Assembly (NCBI GenBank): GCA_964036295.1
Contig: OZ038462.1
Span: 40,901,680 to 40,965,679, forward strand
DNA length: 64,000 nucleotides
Direction of reading: 5' to 3'
Source of the DNA: Plumapathes pennacea
Taxonomy: Eukaryota; Cnidaria; Anthozoa; Antipatharia; Myriopathidae
The translations under genes were made by a program, and so were the position numbers. Of this stretch, positions 33,881-45,499 are shown in pieces. How positions within the stretch are numbered: the stretch's first letter is position 1; every line of letters begins with the position of its first letter. The notes below the pieces were generated by a model. It was given only the letters and a program-made list of their open reading frames with translations. It ran no database searches and was not told where the DNA came from.

Positions 33881-34699
33881 GTAAGTTTGCCCCACTAATG
33901 CCATAACATGCGAATATGTTTTAGTTCTTTAACCTCTCCAGTGCCACGTTTTTCTATCCGAATCAAGTCTTCTGTCCAAATTGAAAGTGTCAACCAAAAA
34001 GGCATGAATTCCACTCCACACCAACGTCAATCAGTGTACACTGCCGTTTGGGGCCTTAATACATTAAGGCGGGCTGGCCTGGTTTTGCCAGATCCCAGTG
34101 TGGCCGTTAATTAAGTGAATTTATGCCCGAAATTTATAAGCCTAACAATACTGAACATATTTTAATTTTTTGTAAATAGTTAAGAGGCCAAACGCGACTC
34201 CAATTAGCTCATTTGCGTAAAAACCACAGCATGCTTTACCACCCGATTGTATAACTTTGAGCTTACGTAGCCTTCATCCCAGGGAGTCTCATAAGACCCT
34301 TTTACACGCCCTTTACATTAAAATTATGTATTTCTCGCATAATCTGCTCAACTAACGACTTCTACAAGTTTCCACACCCACCCTTCAGCGACGCTGGTAA
34401 ATTTTCAGCTTGCTCTACGCCTTAATAACGCCTTTGCCTATAACTTATCTTCATAAGGCGTAGAGTGAGTGTTACGCAAATGTAAATTGATTAATATTTA
34501 ATATGGTGTCTATTTAATACATCATTAGTATGTTATTGTAGGACCAAAGGCAACCTGCATAGTAATGTGACGTCACAATCTTACTCTAAAAAATTAGTCA
34601 AATAACAGAAAATACTGACTTTTAATACCCTTTAGGGCACGTTTTGAGGCCATATAGCATCGGTTTAGTGATATCTTTGATAACGATTATTTTATGTAT

Positions 34700-34822
34700 A
34701 TTTAACAGTTGTTCGCCGACGTGGGGGTGAATAGCGGTGGATATTTACCGAGCCGCTTATTCTGTGATTGAGTAGCCAATGAGAACGCGCGGAAAGCACT
34801 TCACTTGTGGTTGTATATACTA
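34700..34822. repeat. Family B half-copy
   Basis: AACAGTTGTTCGCCGACGTGGGGGTGAATAGC...CCGCTTATTCTGTGATTGAG...TTGTATATAC. It is duplicated at 39461-39585 as part of the tandem duplication. Confidence 0.6.
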
Positions 34823-35100
34823 AAAAATAATACACACATAGACATAGACATGTATGCATATTAAACAATCACCAATCCAAAATATCAATAAAACGACTTC
34901 GGATCACCTCAAAACTCACCCTAAACGTACGTAAGTAATCTTTCTGTAAACTGCTTACTTTCAGTGAAGACTGTAAGACCTGCAAGCTGTTGTATTAGCT
35001 TCTAATAAAAGAAAACAGGTTCACAATTAAACTTGCCCAGTAAGGCAAGACCTGTGTATAGTACGTATAATAGTAACTTTATAGAGATGAATTGTTTCAG

Positions 35101-35349
35101 ATGAAACCCAACACAGTTCTACAAATCCTCGTTGGTCTTGCTGTCCTGGCATACCTCAGTCCAGAATCCAAGGCTGACTGTCGGGGCAACTGCTATACAC
35201 AAGCGGAAATCTGTTCTGGAAGCTGTGGGGCCTCGCGTTTGTGCTATAATACGTGCAACAAAGAGTATAAAAGTTGTGCTGGGACTTGCAAGACGTCCTC
35301 AGTGAAAAGATCGGAGGCCGACTACGAAGATATAGATTTTAACTACTGA
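35101..35349 (+). CDS. Secreted cysteine-rich peptide, duplicate 1 (82 aa)
   Basis: The start is set at the ATG that directly follows the acceptor AATTGTTTCAG; the upstream in-frame ATG would lie in the intron. Residues 1-28 (hydrophobic core ILVGLAVLAYL) are a signal peptide. The mature domain has eight Cys as CX3CX6CX3CX5CX3CX6CX3C, i.e. two successive CX3C-X6-CX3C modules, a layout expected to fold as disulphide-stapled helical hairpins. Then come a basic pair (VKRSE) and an acidic tail ending DYEDIDFNY, with tyrosines next to Asp/Glu that suit sulphation. Polyadenylation signals AATAAACAAATAAA lie near 35481. Its twin is at 39713; relatives are at 45500, 51939 and 21363. Target and activity unknown; venom, antimicrobial or signalling roles are possible. 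Confidence 0.88.
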   Translation: MKPNTVLQILVGLAVLAYLSPESKADCRGNCYTQAEICSGSCGASRLCYNTCNKEYKSCAGTCKTSSVKRSEADYEDIDFNY

Positions 35350-36028
35350 TCTAGATTCCAATTTTAATTATTTAAATTGGAGAAACAAAATCCCACTATT
35401 CATGTTTATCGATTCACTTGTATGTGTATTATTTTATTTCAAGTTGAAATGTAATCCAAACAACAGTGTCTGTTTCCAGTCAATAAACAAATAAAGGCTT
35501 GGTCATACTGCGTACAAATTATTGTTGAACTGAATAATCATTATGATGTTGCTGCCCCAGTGCTGGAGTGCCACATCTGCTGATGACGTGTCCATCAGCA
35601 CATACAAACCACTGCAAATGCACGTAATCGGAGGTGAAGGAAAAGTCATCGTAGAGAGACAGCGCGAGTGACATTTAAGTATATTTAGTGTTCTACCTCG
35701 TCTTTCGCTTCTTACACTTTTTCATTTTTTTGGCTTAGTCTAGTCTAGGCCCTGATGACCTACTCTAGTTTTTTATTTTCTCTTTCAAACTAAAATATCA
35801 ACGAGCTTGTGTCTACTTTAGTTTTAACTTTGTTTTAATTCAGTAGGAATTTTCCATTAGAGAGAAAACAATAAACTAACTGTTCGGGTATTGTCAGTAA
35901 AAGAGCAAAAGTTCGCCAGGCGGGGGTTATTCGCTGATAACGTCCGCTCGTGAGCGGACGTTATTCGGTCACGTGTCACAATTCCACCAATCACGCGCGG
36001 GAGGAAATATTTGATGGGTCATAAATAA
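35350..36028. other. 3' UTR and spacer of duplicate 1
   Basis: Includes the polyadenylation signal near 35481. From 35879 the family A flank module begins (AACTGTTCGGGTATTGTCAG, GTTCGCCAGGCGGGGGTTAT, then the hairpin AACGTCCGCTCGTGAGCGGACGTT at about 35939-35962). Confidence 0.6.
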
Positions 36029-36180
36029 ACAAAAAACTACTTTTGGCGAGGAAATATGCACGGATAATATTGTCCGAGGATATTATCTGTTCCGAGAAGC
36101 GAACTGTGAGCTTCGAGGAACAGATAATGTCCAAGGACAATTATCCGTGCATATTTCCGAAGCCAAAAGTAGTTTATTGT
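36029..36180. repeat. Palindromic MITE, family A (unit 1)
   Basis: Arms ACTACTTTTGGCGAGGAAAT and its complement, with the internal ATGCACGGATAAT word; a counterpart lies at 41768-41920. Followed at 36340-36620 by two more copies of the AACGTCCGCTCnnGAGCGGACGTT hairpin and GGAAATATTTGATGGGTCAT modules. Confidence 0.8.
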
Positions 36181-37429
36181 CTTTATTATCCTTCAAATAT
36201 TTCCTCTCGCAGCGCAAATAACGGCGCAGATACTGTGAAGCTTTTTAGTGCTTTCTGGAACTGTATTTTCGACCAATAAATTGATTTCCTCCTCAGTAGT
36301 CATCTTGTAATGATTTTTTTGATTAAATAAATAGAACTGTGTTCGGATATTGTCAATAAACAGCGTTAGTTCGCCAGGCGGGGGTTATTCGATGATAACG
36401 TCTGCTCACGAGCGGACGTTATTCGGTCACGTGTCACGATTCTACCAATCACGCGCGGGGGGAAATATTTGATGGGTCATAAACTTCGATATTTGCTTCG
36501 AGAAGCGAACACAAGCCGAAAGTCATCTGCTGATAACGTCCGCTCGCAAGCGGACGTTATTGGGCCACGTGCCATGAATCTACCAATCACGCGCGAGAGG
36601 AAATATTTGATGGGTCATCAACTTAAATATACTATGAAGTTTTTCTTTTTGTATGGAAGGACGTTATTTTCGTTATTAGGATCAAACATTTTAAGGTAAA
36701 TTATGTTGGTGTTGGCTTACCCTGGGGTAAATATGTCATTGGTCAAAACACGACTGAAGATTACTCATTGACCTCCATCTCTGAGATGATTGATTTATTG
36801 GTAACTCTCAATTTCAACGAGTTTTGTGATTGTCATGTTTCCTCAGGCTTCCTCTCAACTCTGTTGTTCGGTGCCCCCCAGAAAGATTGATGAAAGGACT
36901 TTGGTGACCGGAGTACACCGCGACATGCTAAAAATTGACTGATGACCACCCTCTACTTTAATGTTGAGTTTCTATTCATGAGTTTTATAATTGTTCATTG
37001 CACTTCAGCAGTTGGAGCAGGTGCGGGAAAGAGATTAACTTATCGCACGCCTTCCGCGCACTCACGCAAAAATAGTAACGTCTGGAGAAATAGACGACAG
37101 TTATGAGTCTGATATTAAATCTTAACGAAAATCTACCAAAGCAGTTTATCTAAATTAACAATCAAGACATACAACACGAAGCAAGACAAACTGTGGTTTT
37201 AGGGATAGATAATTTGGCTCCCATAAAAAGCCATTTAAATTAAAAGTTGTATATATTATTAAAATGACAACTACTTAACGCCTTCGATGATCATAATTTT
37301 TCGTTTTTTATTTATTTGGCAGCTGATAACCAATCGATGCTCGGCCCACGCTACAAAATAGTGGCAGATTATTCGAATAGGATCGCCTATTAAATTAGCG
37401 AATCACATTCTTACAGCAGGGCATAAATG

Positions 37430-37546
37430 AGTAAATAATGATAAGGAACTGTGTGAGCACCCATTCAGCCAGAAGAAGTCGGCGGGACTGAAACCCCTCA
37501 GCTGATCATCAATAGAAACTTTCTCCATAGCTGTTTGATCAACACG
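37430..37546 (+). other. Putative leader exon, unit 1 distal
   Basis: AGCCAGAAGAAGTCGGCGGG...GTTTGATCAACACG, donor GTAAGTTTATTG at 37547. A CATAAATGAG TATA-like word lies at about 37413. By position in the ancestral unit it served the next gene downstream (now 45500 via the copy ending 43276). After duplication it lies upstream of 39713 and could act as an alternative promoter for that gene. Confidence 0.45.
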
Positions 37547-38559
37547 GTAAGTTTATTGTCCCACTAAGTGCTATAGTATGCCGTGATGTTTTAGTCATTC
37601 CATTAAAGTTTTCATCACCATGTTGCCTCGTTCAACTTTCAAGTGTTGGCCAAGAAAAATAGAATTCCATACAACAAACAGTGCACGCTGCGGGCGTTTA
37701 AAAAGAACTTTGTCACTTGAGCCGGAGTTTCTAAAATTCCTCATGTTGACTCTTTCTTTGTTCAGATTTAACATATAAACACACAACAAATATGAACTTT
37801 TTACAATGGAAAACTAGTATTCAGGGAGAACTAGTCGGTGTTGAGAAAGACCTTATAGCTAAACATACAGTTCGAAAGTAATTTTGTATAAGGATGTTAC
37901 TCTCACCAAAACCCATTTTCTTCATTACGCAATCCAAAAATTCATTAGTCATAAGTTTACTATCTAACTTTTTATCTTCTTGTTTAAATTTACGTGAATG
38001 CAGATTACGAAATAATTGTAACATCATCTCGTTTTATTACAAAGACACGAGTGTTTTACTGGAAAATATACCGTGCCTAAAATCCATACGAAACTACATC
38101 CGGGACCCGAGTGGCATATTTTCCATATGCCTCACTAGTGAGGATATCGATGGCATCATTTCCCGCTTTTGCAACATTGTTTGTGCATTTTCTCAAAAAG
38201 CATTTGTGTCTATATGGTAATAGAAAATTACACAGCGGCTTGAAGATATGGATTTTATTTTCTCGTGGTAAAAGCAATATTTGTACTCCCTCGAGCAGCC
38301 CTCATTAAAGCCCTGATGTAAATTAGGTTCATGCAAATAAAGCTTATTGTCATTGTACTTCAAAAAATATAATATATATTGAAATGAAGAGTACTAAAAA
38401 TAATGATTGATTCTTTTTACTACGTTAGTGATAAAACGGCCGATGACCGATCATTGTTCAACATACGCCTCAAAACAGTCAGTTCATAAGCTTATTAAAC
38501 TTCAACGAATCGTATTCGTACAGCAGGGTTTAAATTAAAACCAACATACAGTAGTGTGG

Positions 38560-38640
38560 TAATTTAGTGTGTTAAGAAGTCGGAACAGCTCCATACAGCT
38601 GAGTCACCGATATAAACTCTATAACCGTCTGATCAAAACG
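38560..38640 (+). other. Putative leader exon, unit 2 proximal
   Basis: Copy of the 33800-33880 exon: GAAGTCGGAACAGCTCCATA...GATCAAAACG with donor GTAAGATTG at 38641. The donor changes from GTAAGT to GTAAGA, a slightly weaker site. Confidence 0.5.
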
Positions 38641-39460
38641 GTAAGATTGCCCCACTAATGCCACAACATGCGAATATGTTTTAGTTCTTTAACCTCTCCA
38701 GTGCCACGTTTTTCTATCCGAATCAAGTCTTCTGTCCAAATTGAAAGTGTCAACCAAAAAGGCATGAATTCCACTCCACACCAACGTCAATAAGTGTACA
38801 CTGCCGTTTGGGGCCTCAATACATTAAGGCGGGCTGGCCTGGTTTTGCCCAGATCCCAGTATGGCCGTTAATCAAGTGAATTTATGCCCGAAATTTATAA
38901 GCCCAACAATACTGAACATATTTTAATTTTTTGTAAATAGTTAAGAGGCCAAACGCGACTCCAATTAGCTCATTTGCGTAAAAACCACGGCATGCTTTAC
39001 CACCCGATTGTATAACTTTGAGCTTACGTAGCCTTTACCCCAGAGAGTCTCATAAGACCCTTTTACACGCCCTTTACATTAAAATTATGTATTTCTCGCA
39101 TAATCTGCTCAACTAACGACTTCTACAAGTTTCCACACCCACCCTTCAGCGACGCTGGCAAATTTTCAGCTTGCTCTACGCCTTAATAACGCCTTTGCCT
39201 ATAACTTATCTTCATAAGGCGTAGAGTGGGTGTTACGCAAATGTAAATTGACTAATATTTAATATGGTGTCTATTTACGACATCATTAGTATGTTATTGT
39301 AGGACCAAAGGCAACCTGCATAGTAATGTGACGTCACAATCTTACTCTAAAAAATTAGTCAAATAACAGAAAATACTGACTTTTAATACCCTTTAGGGCA
39401 CGTTTTGAGGCCATATAGCATCGGTTTAGTGATATCTTTGATAAAGATTATTTTATGTAT

Positions 39461-39632
39461 ATTTAACAGTTGTTCGCCGACGTGGGGGTGAATAGCGGTG
39501 GATATTTACCGAGCCGCTTATTCTGTGATTGAGTAGCCAATGAGAACGCGCGAAAAGCACTTCACTTGTGTTGTGTATACTTAACAAATAGAACAGTTTC
39601 AAGCGTGCTCTGTTCAGAAATAAAGGAAACCG
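39461..39632. repeat. Family B half-copy joined to a palindrome fragment
   Basis: After the family B half-copy, unit 2 carries ACAAATAGAACAGTTTCAAG CGTGCTC TGTTCAGAAATAAAG, a piece of the fold-back at 40637-40826, in place of about 190 bp of unit 1. This is a structural difference just upstream of the coding exon. Confidence 0.6.
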
Positions 39633-39712
39633 GTTCACAATTAAACTTGCCCAGTAAGGCAAGACCTGTGTATAGTACGTAATAGTAACTTTATAGAGAT
39701 GAATTGTTTCAG

Positions 39713-39961
39713 ATGAAACCCAACACAGTTCTACAAATCCTCGTTGGTCTTGCTGTCCTGGCATACCTCAGTCCAGAATCCAAGGCTGACTGTCGGGGCA
39801 ACTGCTATACAAATGTGGAAATCTGTCACAGAAGCTGTGGGGCCTTGCGTTTGTGCTATAATAAGTGCAACGAAGAGTATAAAAGTTGTGCTGGGAATTG
39901 CAAGACGTCCTCAGTGAAAAGATCGGAGGCCGACTACGAAGATATAGATTTTAACTACTGA
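39713..39961 (+). CDS. Secreted cysteine-rich peptide, duplicate 2 (82 aa)
   Basis: Same length, acceptor-ATG junction (AATTGTTTCAG|ATG), signal peptide and acidic tail as 35101-35349, all identical at nucleotide level. The eight-Cys frame is unchanged, but eight residues between cysteines differ (Q-N, A-V, S-H, G-R, S-L, T-K, K-E, T-N in order). That amounts to 11 base changes, none of them silent. The changes alter charge on several exposed loop or helix positions. Intact, with a matching 3' UTR and AATAAA signals near 40092. It probably acts on a different or co-evolving target from its twin; function unknown. Confidence 0.88.
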   Translation: MKPNTVLQILVGLAVLAYLSPESKADCRGNCYTNVEICHRSCGALRLCYNKCNEEYKSCAGNCKTSSVKRSEADYEDIDFNY

Positions 39962-40633
39962 TCTAGATTCCAATTTTAATTATTTAAATTGGAGAAACAA
40001 AATCCCACTATTCATGTTTATCGATTCACTTGTATGTGTATTATTTATTTCAAGTTGAAATGTAATCCAAACAACAGTGTCTGTTTCCAATCAATAAACA
40101 AATAAAGGCTTGGTCATACTGCGTACAAATTATTGTTGAACTGAATAATCATTATGATGTTGCTGCCCCAGTGCTGGAGTGCCACATCTGCTGATGACGT
40201 GTCCATCAGCACATACAAACCACTGCAAATGCACGTAATCGGAGGTGAAGGAAAAGTCACCGTAGAGAGACAGCGCGAGTGACATTTAAGTATATTTAGT
40301 GTTCTACCTCGTCTTTCGCTTCTTACACTTTTTCATTTTTTTGGCTTAGTCTAGTCTAGGCCCTGACGACCTACTCTAGTTTTTTATTTTCTCTTTCAAA
40401 CTAAAATATCAACGAGCTTGTGTCTACTTTAGTTTTAACTTTGTTTTAATTCAGTAGGAATTTTCCATTAGAGAGAAAACAGTAAACTAACTGTTCGGGT
40501 ATTGTCAGTAAAAGAGCAAAAGTTCGCCAGGCGGGGGTTATTCGCTGATAACGTCCGCTCGTGAGCGGACGTTATTCGGTCACGTGTCACAATTCCACCA
40601 ATCATGCGCGGGAGGAAATATTTGATGGGTCAT

Positions 40634-41759
40634 TTAACAAATAAACCAGCTTCAAGCGTGCTCCGTTCAGAAATAAAGCACGCAGCAAGTGACGAGAGCG
40701 CGAAAGAAGTGTAGGGAGAAACGCGAGCCGAAGGCGAGCGTTTTTCCCCACTTCTTGAGTGCTCTCGGCACTTGCTAAGTGCTTTATTTCTGAACGGAGC
40801 ACGCTTGAAGCTGGTTTATTTGTTTTATAACATAGAACTTCAAAACTTTCACAATAAAACTGTCTTTATTCATCAAAAATGTTGGAATGCTAACAGCGAT
40901 GAAAAAATAGATTCTCCTAAACGGCTCGGCGGTCCGAATTGCCAAGTCAGTACAGTTTCGCTTCAATTTTTCAACCAGGCCGTCTGTTCTATAAAATTAG
41001 ACAACATCTCACAGTAAAGAACTATATTTCCTGTAGAACTTTGGACTACAAGTACATGAAATCATACAGTCGGCTAGTGCATAAAATGCAAATTTGAAGG
41101 GAATCAACAAATGCTCCAACGGCCGACTCGAAAATTGTGTGAATGAAAACTTACCGATTTCTTGACTCTACCTCGTAGTACAATCATTTGAAGTCCGTCC
41201 GAAAATTCTTCAATCATTTTTTGCAGTCACATCGTCGGAAATTCTTTCTCTTGCATCACTACAAACACGTCTGTTCGTCTGTCTTCGCCGTTCATGTTCA
41301 GTGATTGCTCACGGCTGATCTTCTTCAACTGAATGATTTGCTCTCTCCTTCCTTGTTGAAGCATTCAACTCCATTCAAACAAACCACTGATGTAATTGTG
41401 ACTCCCAAATATGCTGTACTTAAGGACAGTGCTTAAACCGAGTCGCTTCCCACGACGCTGACAAGAAACTTGCCGTTCTTCGACATAGATTTTCCCTCTC
41501 CAAACTGTTGAAGTGTTTTTTGATGAGGTCACGTTCTTTACCGATTCACGGTGAATTGTACTAGCCGGTGCCTTCACTTAAAGACAAATTTTATCTCGAA
41601 GTTGGGCATTGGTGACTCCATTCTCGCATTGTTTTCTCTTTTTTTGCCAGAGGATGACGTAAGCGTGGTTTATAACTTATAAACCACGGAAAAGTGTGGT
41701 TTATACTCTGGCAAACCACGGTTTTCGACCAATCAGCGCGCGGCTTGTATCGTGACTAT
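40634..41759. mobile_element. 1.13-kb insertion specific to duplication unit 2
   Basis: Interrupts the sequence GATGGGTCAT / AAATAAATAAACTAC that is continuous in unit 1. The left end is a long perfect-arm fold-back (40637-40826). Inside is a minus-strand ATG-started open stretch (41208-41146, MIEEFSDGLQMIVLRGRV...) ending in a good donor (TCG|GTAAGTTTTC). The right end (41650-41759) has inverted TATAAACCACG words. Superfamily unknown; it may be one element or nested ones. Confidence 0.6.
40637..40826. repeat. Long fold-back palindrome
   Basis: Arms AACAAATAAACCAGCTTCAAG + CGTGCTCCGTTCAGAAATAA on the left and their complement on the right. Further inner pairing (CAAGTG...GAGAGC / GCTCTC...CACTTG) surrounds a GCGAGCCGAAGGCGAGCG centre. 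Arms are about 85 bp with few mismatches. Confidence 0.85.
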
Positions 41760-41767
41760 GTTATAAA

Positions 41768-41920
41768 AATAAATAAACTACTTTTGGCGAGGAAATATGC
41801 ACGGATAATTGTCCGAGGATGTTATCTGTTCCGAGAAGCGAACTGTGAGCTTCGAGGAACAGATAATGTCCAAGGACAATTATCCGTGCATATTTCCGAA
41901 GCCAAAAGTAGTTTATTGTC
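41768..41920. repeat. Palindromic MITE, family A (unit 2)
   Basis: Counterpart of 36029-36180 with the same arms, followed by the same hairpin modules to about 42360. Confidence 0.8.
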
Positions 41921-43159
41921 TTTATTATCCTTCAAATATTTCCTCTCGCAGCGCAAATAACGGCGCGGAAACTGTGAAGCTTTTTAGTGCTTTCTGGAAC
42001 TGCTTTTTCGACCAATAAATTGATTTCCTCCTCAGTAGTCATCTTGTAATGATTTTTTTGATTAAATAAATAGAACTGTGTTCGGATATTGTCAATAAAC
42101 AGCGTTAGTTCGCCAGGCGGGGGTTATTCGCTGATAACGTCCGCTCACGAGCGGACGTTATTCGGTCATGTGTCATGTGTCGATTCTACCAATCACGCGC
42201 GGGAGGAAATATTTGATGGGTCATAAACTTCGATATTTGCTTCGAGAAGCGAACACAAACCGAAAGTCATCTGCTGATAACGTCCGCTCGCAAGCGGACG
42301 TTATTGGGCCACGTGTCATGAATCTACCAATCACGCGCGAGAGGAAATATTTGATGGGTCATCAACTTAAATATACTATGAAGTTTTTCTTTTTGTATGG
42401 AGGGACGTTATTTTCGTTATTAGGATCAAACATTTTAAGGTAAATTATGTTGGTGTTGGCTTACCCTGGGGTAAAAATGTCATTGGTCGAAACACGTCTC
42501 ATTGACCTCCATCTCTGAGATGATTGCTTTATTGGTAACTCTCAATTTCAACGAGTTTTGTGATTCTCATGTTTCCTCAGGCTTCCTCTCAACTCTGTTG
42601 TTCGGTGCCCCCCAGAAAGATTGATGAAAGGACTTTGGTGACCGGAGTACACCGCGACATGCTAAAAATTGACTGATGACCACCCTCTACTTTAATGTTG
42701 AGTTTCTATTCATGAGTTTTATAATTGTTCATTGCACTTCAGCAGTTGGAGCAGGTGCGGGAAAGAGATTTACTTATCGCACGCCTTCCGCGTACTCACG
42801 CAAAAATAACGTCTGGAGAAATAGACGACAGTTATGAGTCTGATATTAAATCTTAACGAAAATCTACCAAAGCAGTTTATCTAAATTAACAATCAAGACA
42901 TACAACACGAAGCAAAACAAACTGTGGTTTTAGGGATGTTAATTTGGCTCCCATAAAAAGCCATTTAAATTAAAAGTTGTATATATTATTAAAATGACAA
43001 CTACTTAACGCCTTCGATGATCATAATTTTTCGTTTTATATTTATTTGGCAGCTGATAACCAATCGATGCTCGGCCCACGCTACAAAATAGTGGCAGATT
43101 ATTCGAATAGGATCGCCTATTAAATTAGCGAATCACATTCTTACAGCAGGGCATAAATG

Positions 43160-43276
43160 AGTAAATAATGATAAGGAACTGTGTGAGCACCCATTCAGCC
43201 AGAAGAAGTCGGCGGGACTGAAACCCCTCAGCTGATCATCAATAGAAACTTTCTCCATAGCTGTTTGATCAACACG
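43160..43276 (+). other. Putative leader exon, unit 2 distal
   Basis: Copy of 37430-37546 with donor ACACG|GTAAGTTTATTG at 43277. It is the nearest leader exon upstream of the peptide gene at 45500. Confidence 0.45.
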
Positions 43277-43755
43277 GTAAGTTTATTGTCCCACTAAGTG
43301 CTATAGTATGCCGTGATGTTTTAGTCATTCCATTAAAGTTTTCATCACCATGTTGCCTCGTTCAACTTTCGTGTTGGCCAAGAAAAATAGAATTCCATAC
43401 AACAAACAGTGCACGCTGCGGGCGTTTAACAAGAACTTTGTCACTTGAGCCGGAGTTTCTAAAATTCCTCGTGTTGACTCTTTCTTTGTTCAGATTTAAC
43501 ATATAAACACACAACAAATATGAACTTTATACAATAGAAAACTAGTATTCAGGGAGAACTAGTCGGTGTTGAGAAAGACGTTATACAATGAATCGACTAA
43601 AGCTGTCGATTTGTAAAAACTGGACGCCGTTATTGAGTTAGAGCTGACGTTTCGAGCGCTAGCCCTTCATAGGAGCAAGTGTTTTCTCCGAACTTGTTAA
43701 TGCTCCCAACGTAAACTCAAACTTCTTAACGGCGTCCTGTTTTAACACACATCGA

Positions 43756-44050
43756 CCCTATAGCCTGGTTCACACGAGAAAGCAAGCGCAAGCGCAAACG
43801 CAAACGCAAGCGCAAGCGACCGGTTCACACGGTAAAATTTGTGAAGCAAGCGCAAACGCAAGCGCAAAGAGAATGGAAAAGTTTTCATTCTCTTGCGCTT
43901 GCTTTACCGTGTGAACCAGCCTTTAGGCCTGTTTTAAACGTCGAACTTCACATGCGTCGAATACAATGTAAATCAGCTCAAACAATAGATTTAGTCCTCA
44001 TTTGCACTGTATTTGACTCGTGTGAAGTTCGACGTTTGGAACAGACCTTA
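43756..44050. repeat. Two adjacent inverted-repeat elements
   Basis: 43762-43925: GCCTGGTTCACACGAGAAAG ... CTTTACCGTGTGAACCAGCC ends, with internal CAAGCGCAAGCGCAAACG tandem words. 43928-44048: TGTTTTAAACGTCGAACTTC ... GAAGTTCGACGTTTGGAACA ends. Both are non-coding. Confidence 0.75.
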
Positions 44051-44394
44051 GTCGATTCATCAAACATGAACTCCGTTCGTCAACAACATCGTCAACAGCT
44101 GCTAATACTAGGCTGTTCTTGTTGAGAAATTTCGTTTGAGTGGTCACACTTTTAGGATTTTATTCGGCTGCTATGAGTGGGAATTTTTCTGGTTGAGCTC
44201 AAGTCGTTTTTGTCATTGAAATGGTCAACAGTGTTAAAACACGCAGCTGGAGTTCGCTGCTTAAATGAAAAAAGTCAACGTAGAGTAGTAGTAGTATTGA
44301 TTGAGAGTTTTTATTTGTGACGTGACAACCTTAGGGAATCTTATTTGACAGTTTATGAATTGATGAGCTTTTAGTGTGTTCATGAGTCGGCTTA

Positions 44395-44632
44395 TGCTGT
44401 GTTTACACGAGGCACACTGAATTACCTCGGTGAAAGCATTTACTTTACTGCGGTACTGAAACGTACCACGCGCGTAGACAATTTACAAAACCTTGGTAAC
44501 CGTAGTTCAGAACAATAGAAAATTTACCGCAGTAAATGTCAATTTACCATCTTGCAGGGCATGGTAAATGCAAATTTACCGCGATAATATTTTTACTGCG
44601 GTAAATGTCTTTTGTATAAACACGGCATAAAT
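44395..44632. repeat. MITE with GTGTTTACACGAG ends
   Basis: Starts TGCTGTGTTTACACGAGGCA and ends TTTTGTATAAACACGGCATA (imperfect inverted ends). TTACCGC and GCGGTAAAT words are repeated inside. Confidence 0.6.
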
Positions 44633-45250
44633 CACTCGCGTCGGTGAAAGCGCCGACTCTTTCACTTTGGGGTTTCTCCGTTAAACAAAATTGTTAAAGG
44701 TGCCTTCTCAGCCTTTTTAATGTTTTTGTTCACATCTGGAAAATCCAAGGCTGAAATTGGTTACCAACACGAAAGAACGTCATTAATCAAAGAAAAACAG
44801 CTTAAGTAACACTTTTAGATCAAAAGAAACTAAGTCTCCTAAACGAGTCGGATGGAAATGGATTGCTATTCATCTTTCGACTTTCGGGTGCCCCAAAAAT
44901 GGCGGAACTAAGGATTTTCCGCGCGTTTAAAGGACTGTGTTTGAGACGGCCCCTTTAAAAATGTGGCACAAAATATATAGAATGTATTCGTTGAGAACTT
45001 TTGTTTTAACGAAACATAATTTATGTTCAGGAGTGAGTTGGACGTTTCTACTTTTGGTATGAAAGGATTGCACCATAATGATAACATGAACCACTCGGGT
45101 AAAGCATATTTTAACTTAAAAGTTCGATTGAGAAAACCATGCGAAATTCATTTTTATTCGCTGTCTATTCAGTACAGCTTTCAATTTCATGTCTATACAA
45201 CATTCAGTTACCAGCAATATTTTACCGGCAATACTTTATCAAGCTCAATA

Positions 45251-45258
45251 TATAAATA
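45251..45258 (+). promoter_or_regulatory. TATA box candidate
   Basis: TATAAATA about 250 bp upstream of the ATG at 45500; a second possible promoter for that gene in addition to the leader exon ending 43276. Confidence 0.35.
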
Positions 45259-45499
45259 AAGATCCTTTTGGGACACAGCCTCAGTCAGGATAGACCTCTA
45301 TCATGGCACATGTTTCCAAGTGTAAAGTTGCGCTTAATGCTGCAATAGCGCCTCGCAGGACGAAGGAGCATTGTTGACTGGTAGTTAGCAATTTAACGTG
45401 TAGTAAACTATACATCAATGTAGTCGATATCATTTGATCATGTGCTACGACCAACACAGCATACCGCCCGTTTGTCTAATTATTATTACACTCTTTCAG

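Larger units (their letters stand above)
33099..37855 (+). repeat. Tandem duplication, unit 1 (4.76 kb)
   Basis: Runs from TAGCTAAACATACAG to GTTGAGAAAGACCTTATA. It is repeated with high identity as 37856-43585. It carries the leader exon ending 33880, a cysteine-rich peptide CDS (35101-35349), family A/B MITE pieces and a second leader exon ending 37546. Relative to unit 2 it has about 190 bp at 34822-35012 that are replaced there and lacks a 1.1-kb insertion. Confidence 0.9.
37856..43585 (+). repeat. Tandem duplication, unit 2 (5.73 kb)
   Basis: Homologous to 33099-37855 from TAGCTAAACATACAG to GAGAAAGACGTTATA. Offset is 4612 bp across the peptide gene and 5739 bp after the insertion at 40634-41759. 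The high identity, including introns, indicates a recent event. Confidence 0.9.

Noticed and set aside
36043-36279. ORFs starting MARKYARII near 36 kb, 42 kb, 57 kb and 4.4 kb
   Set aside because: All are frames through the palindromic family A MITE; they differ by frame and orientation and are non-coding repeat.
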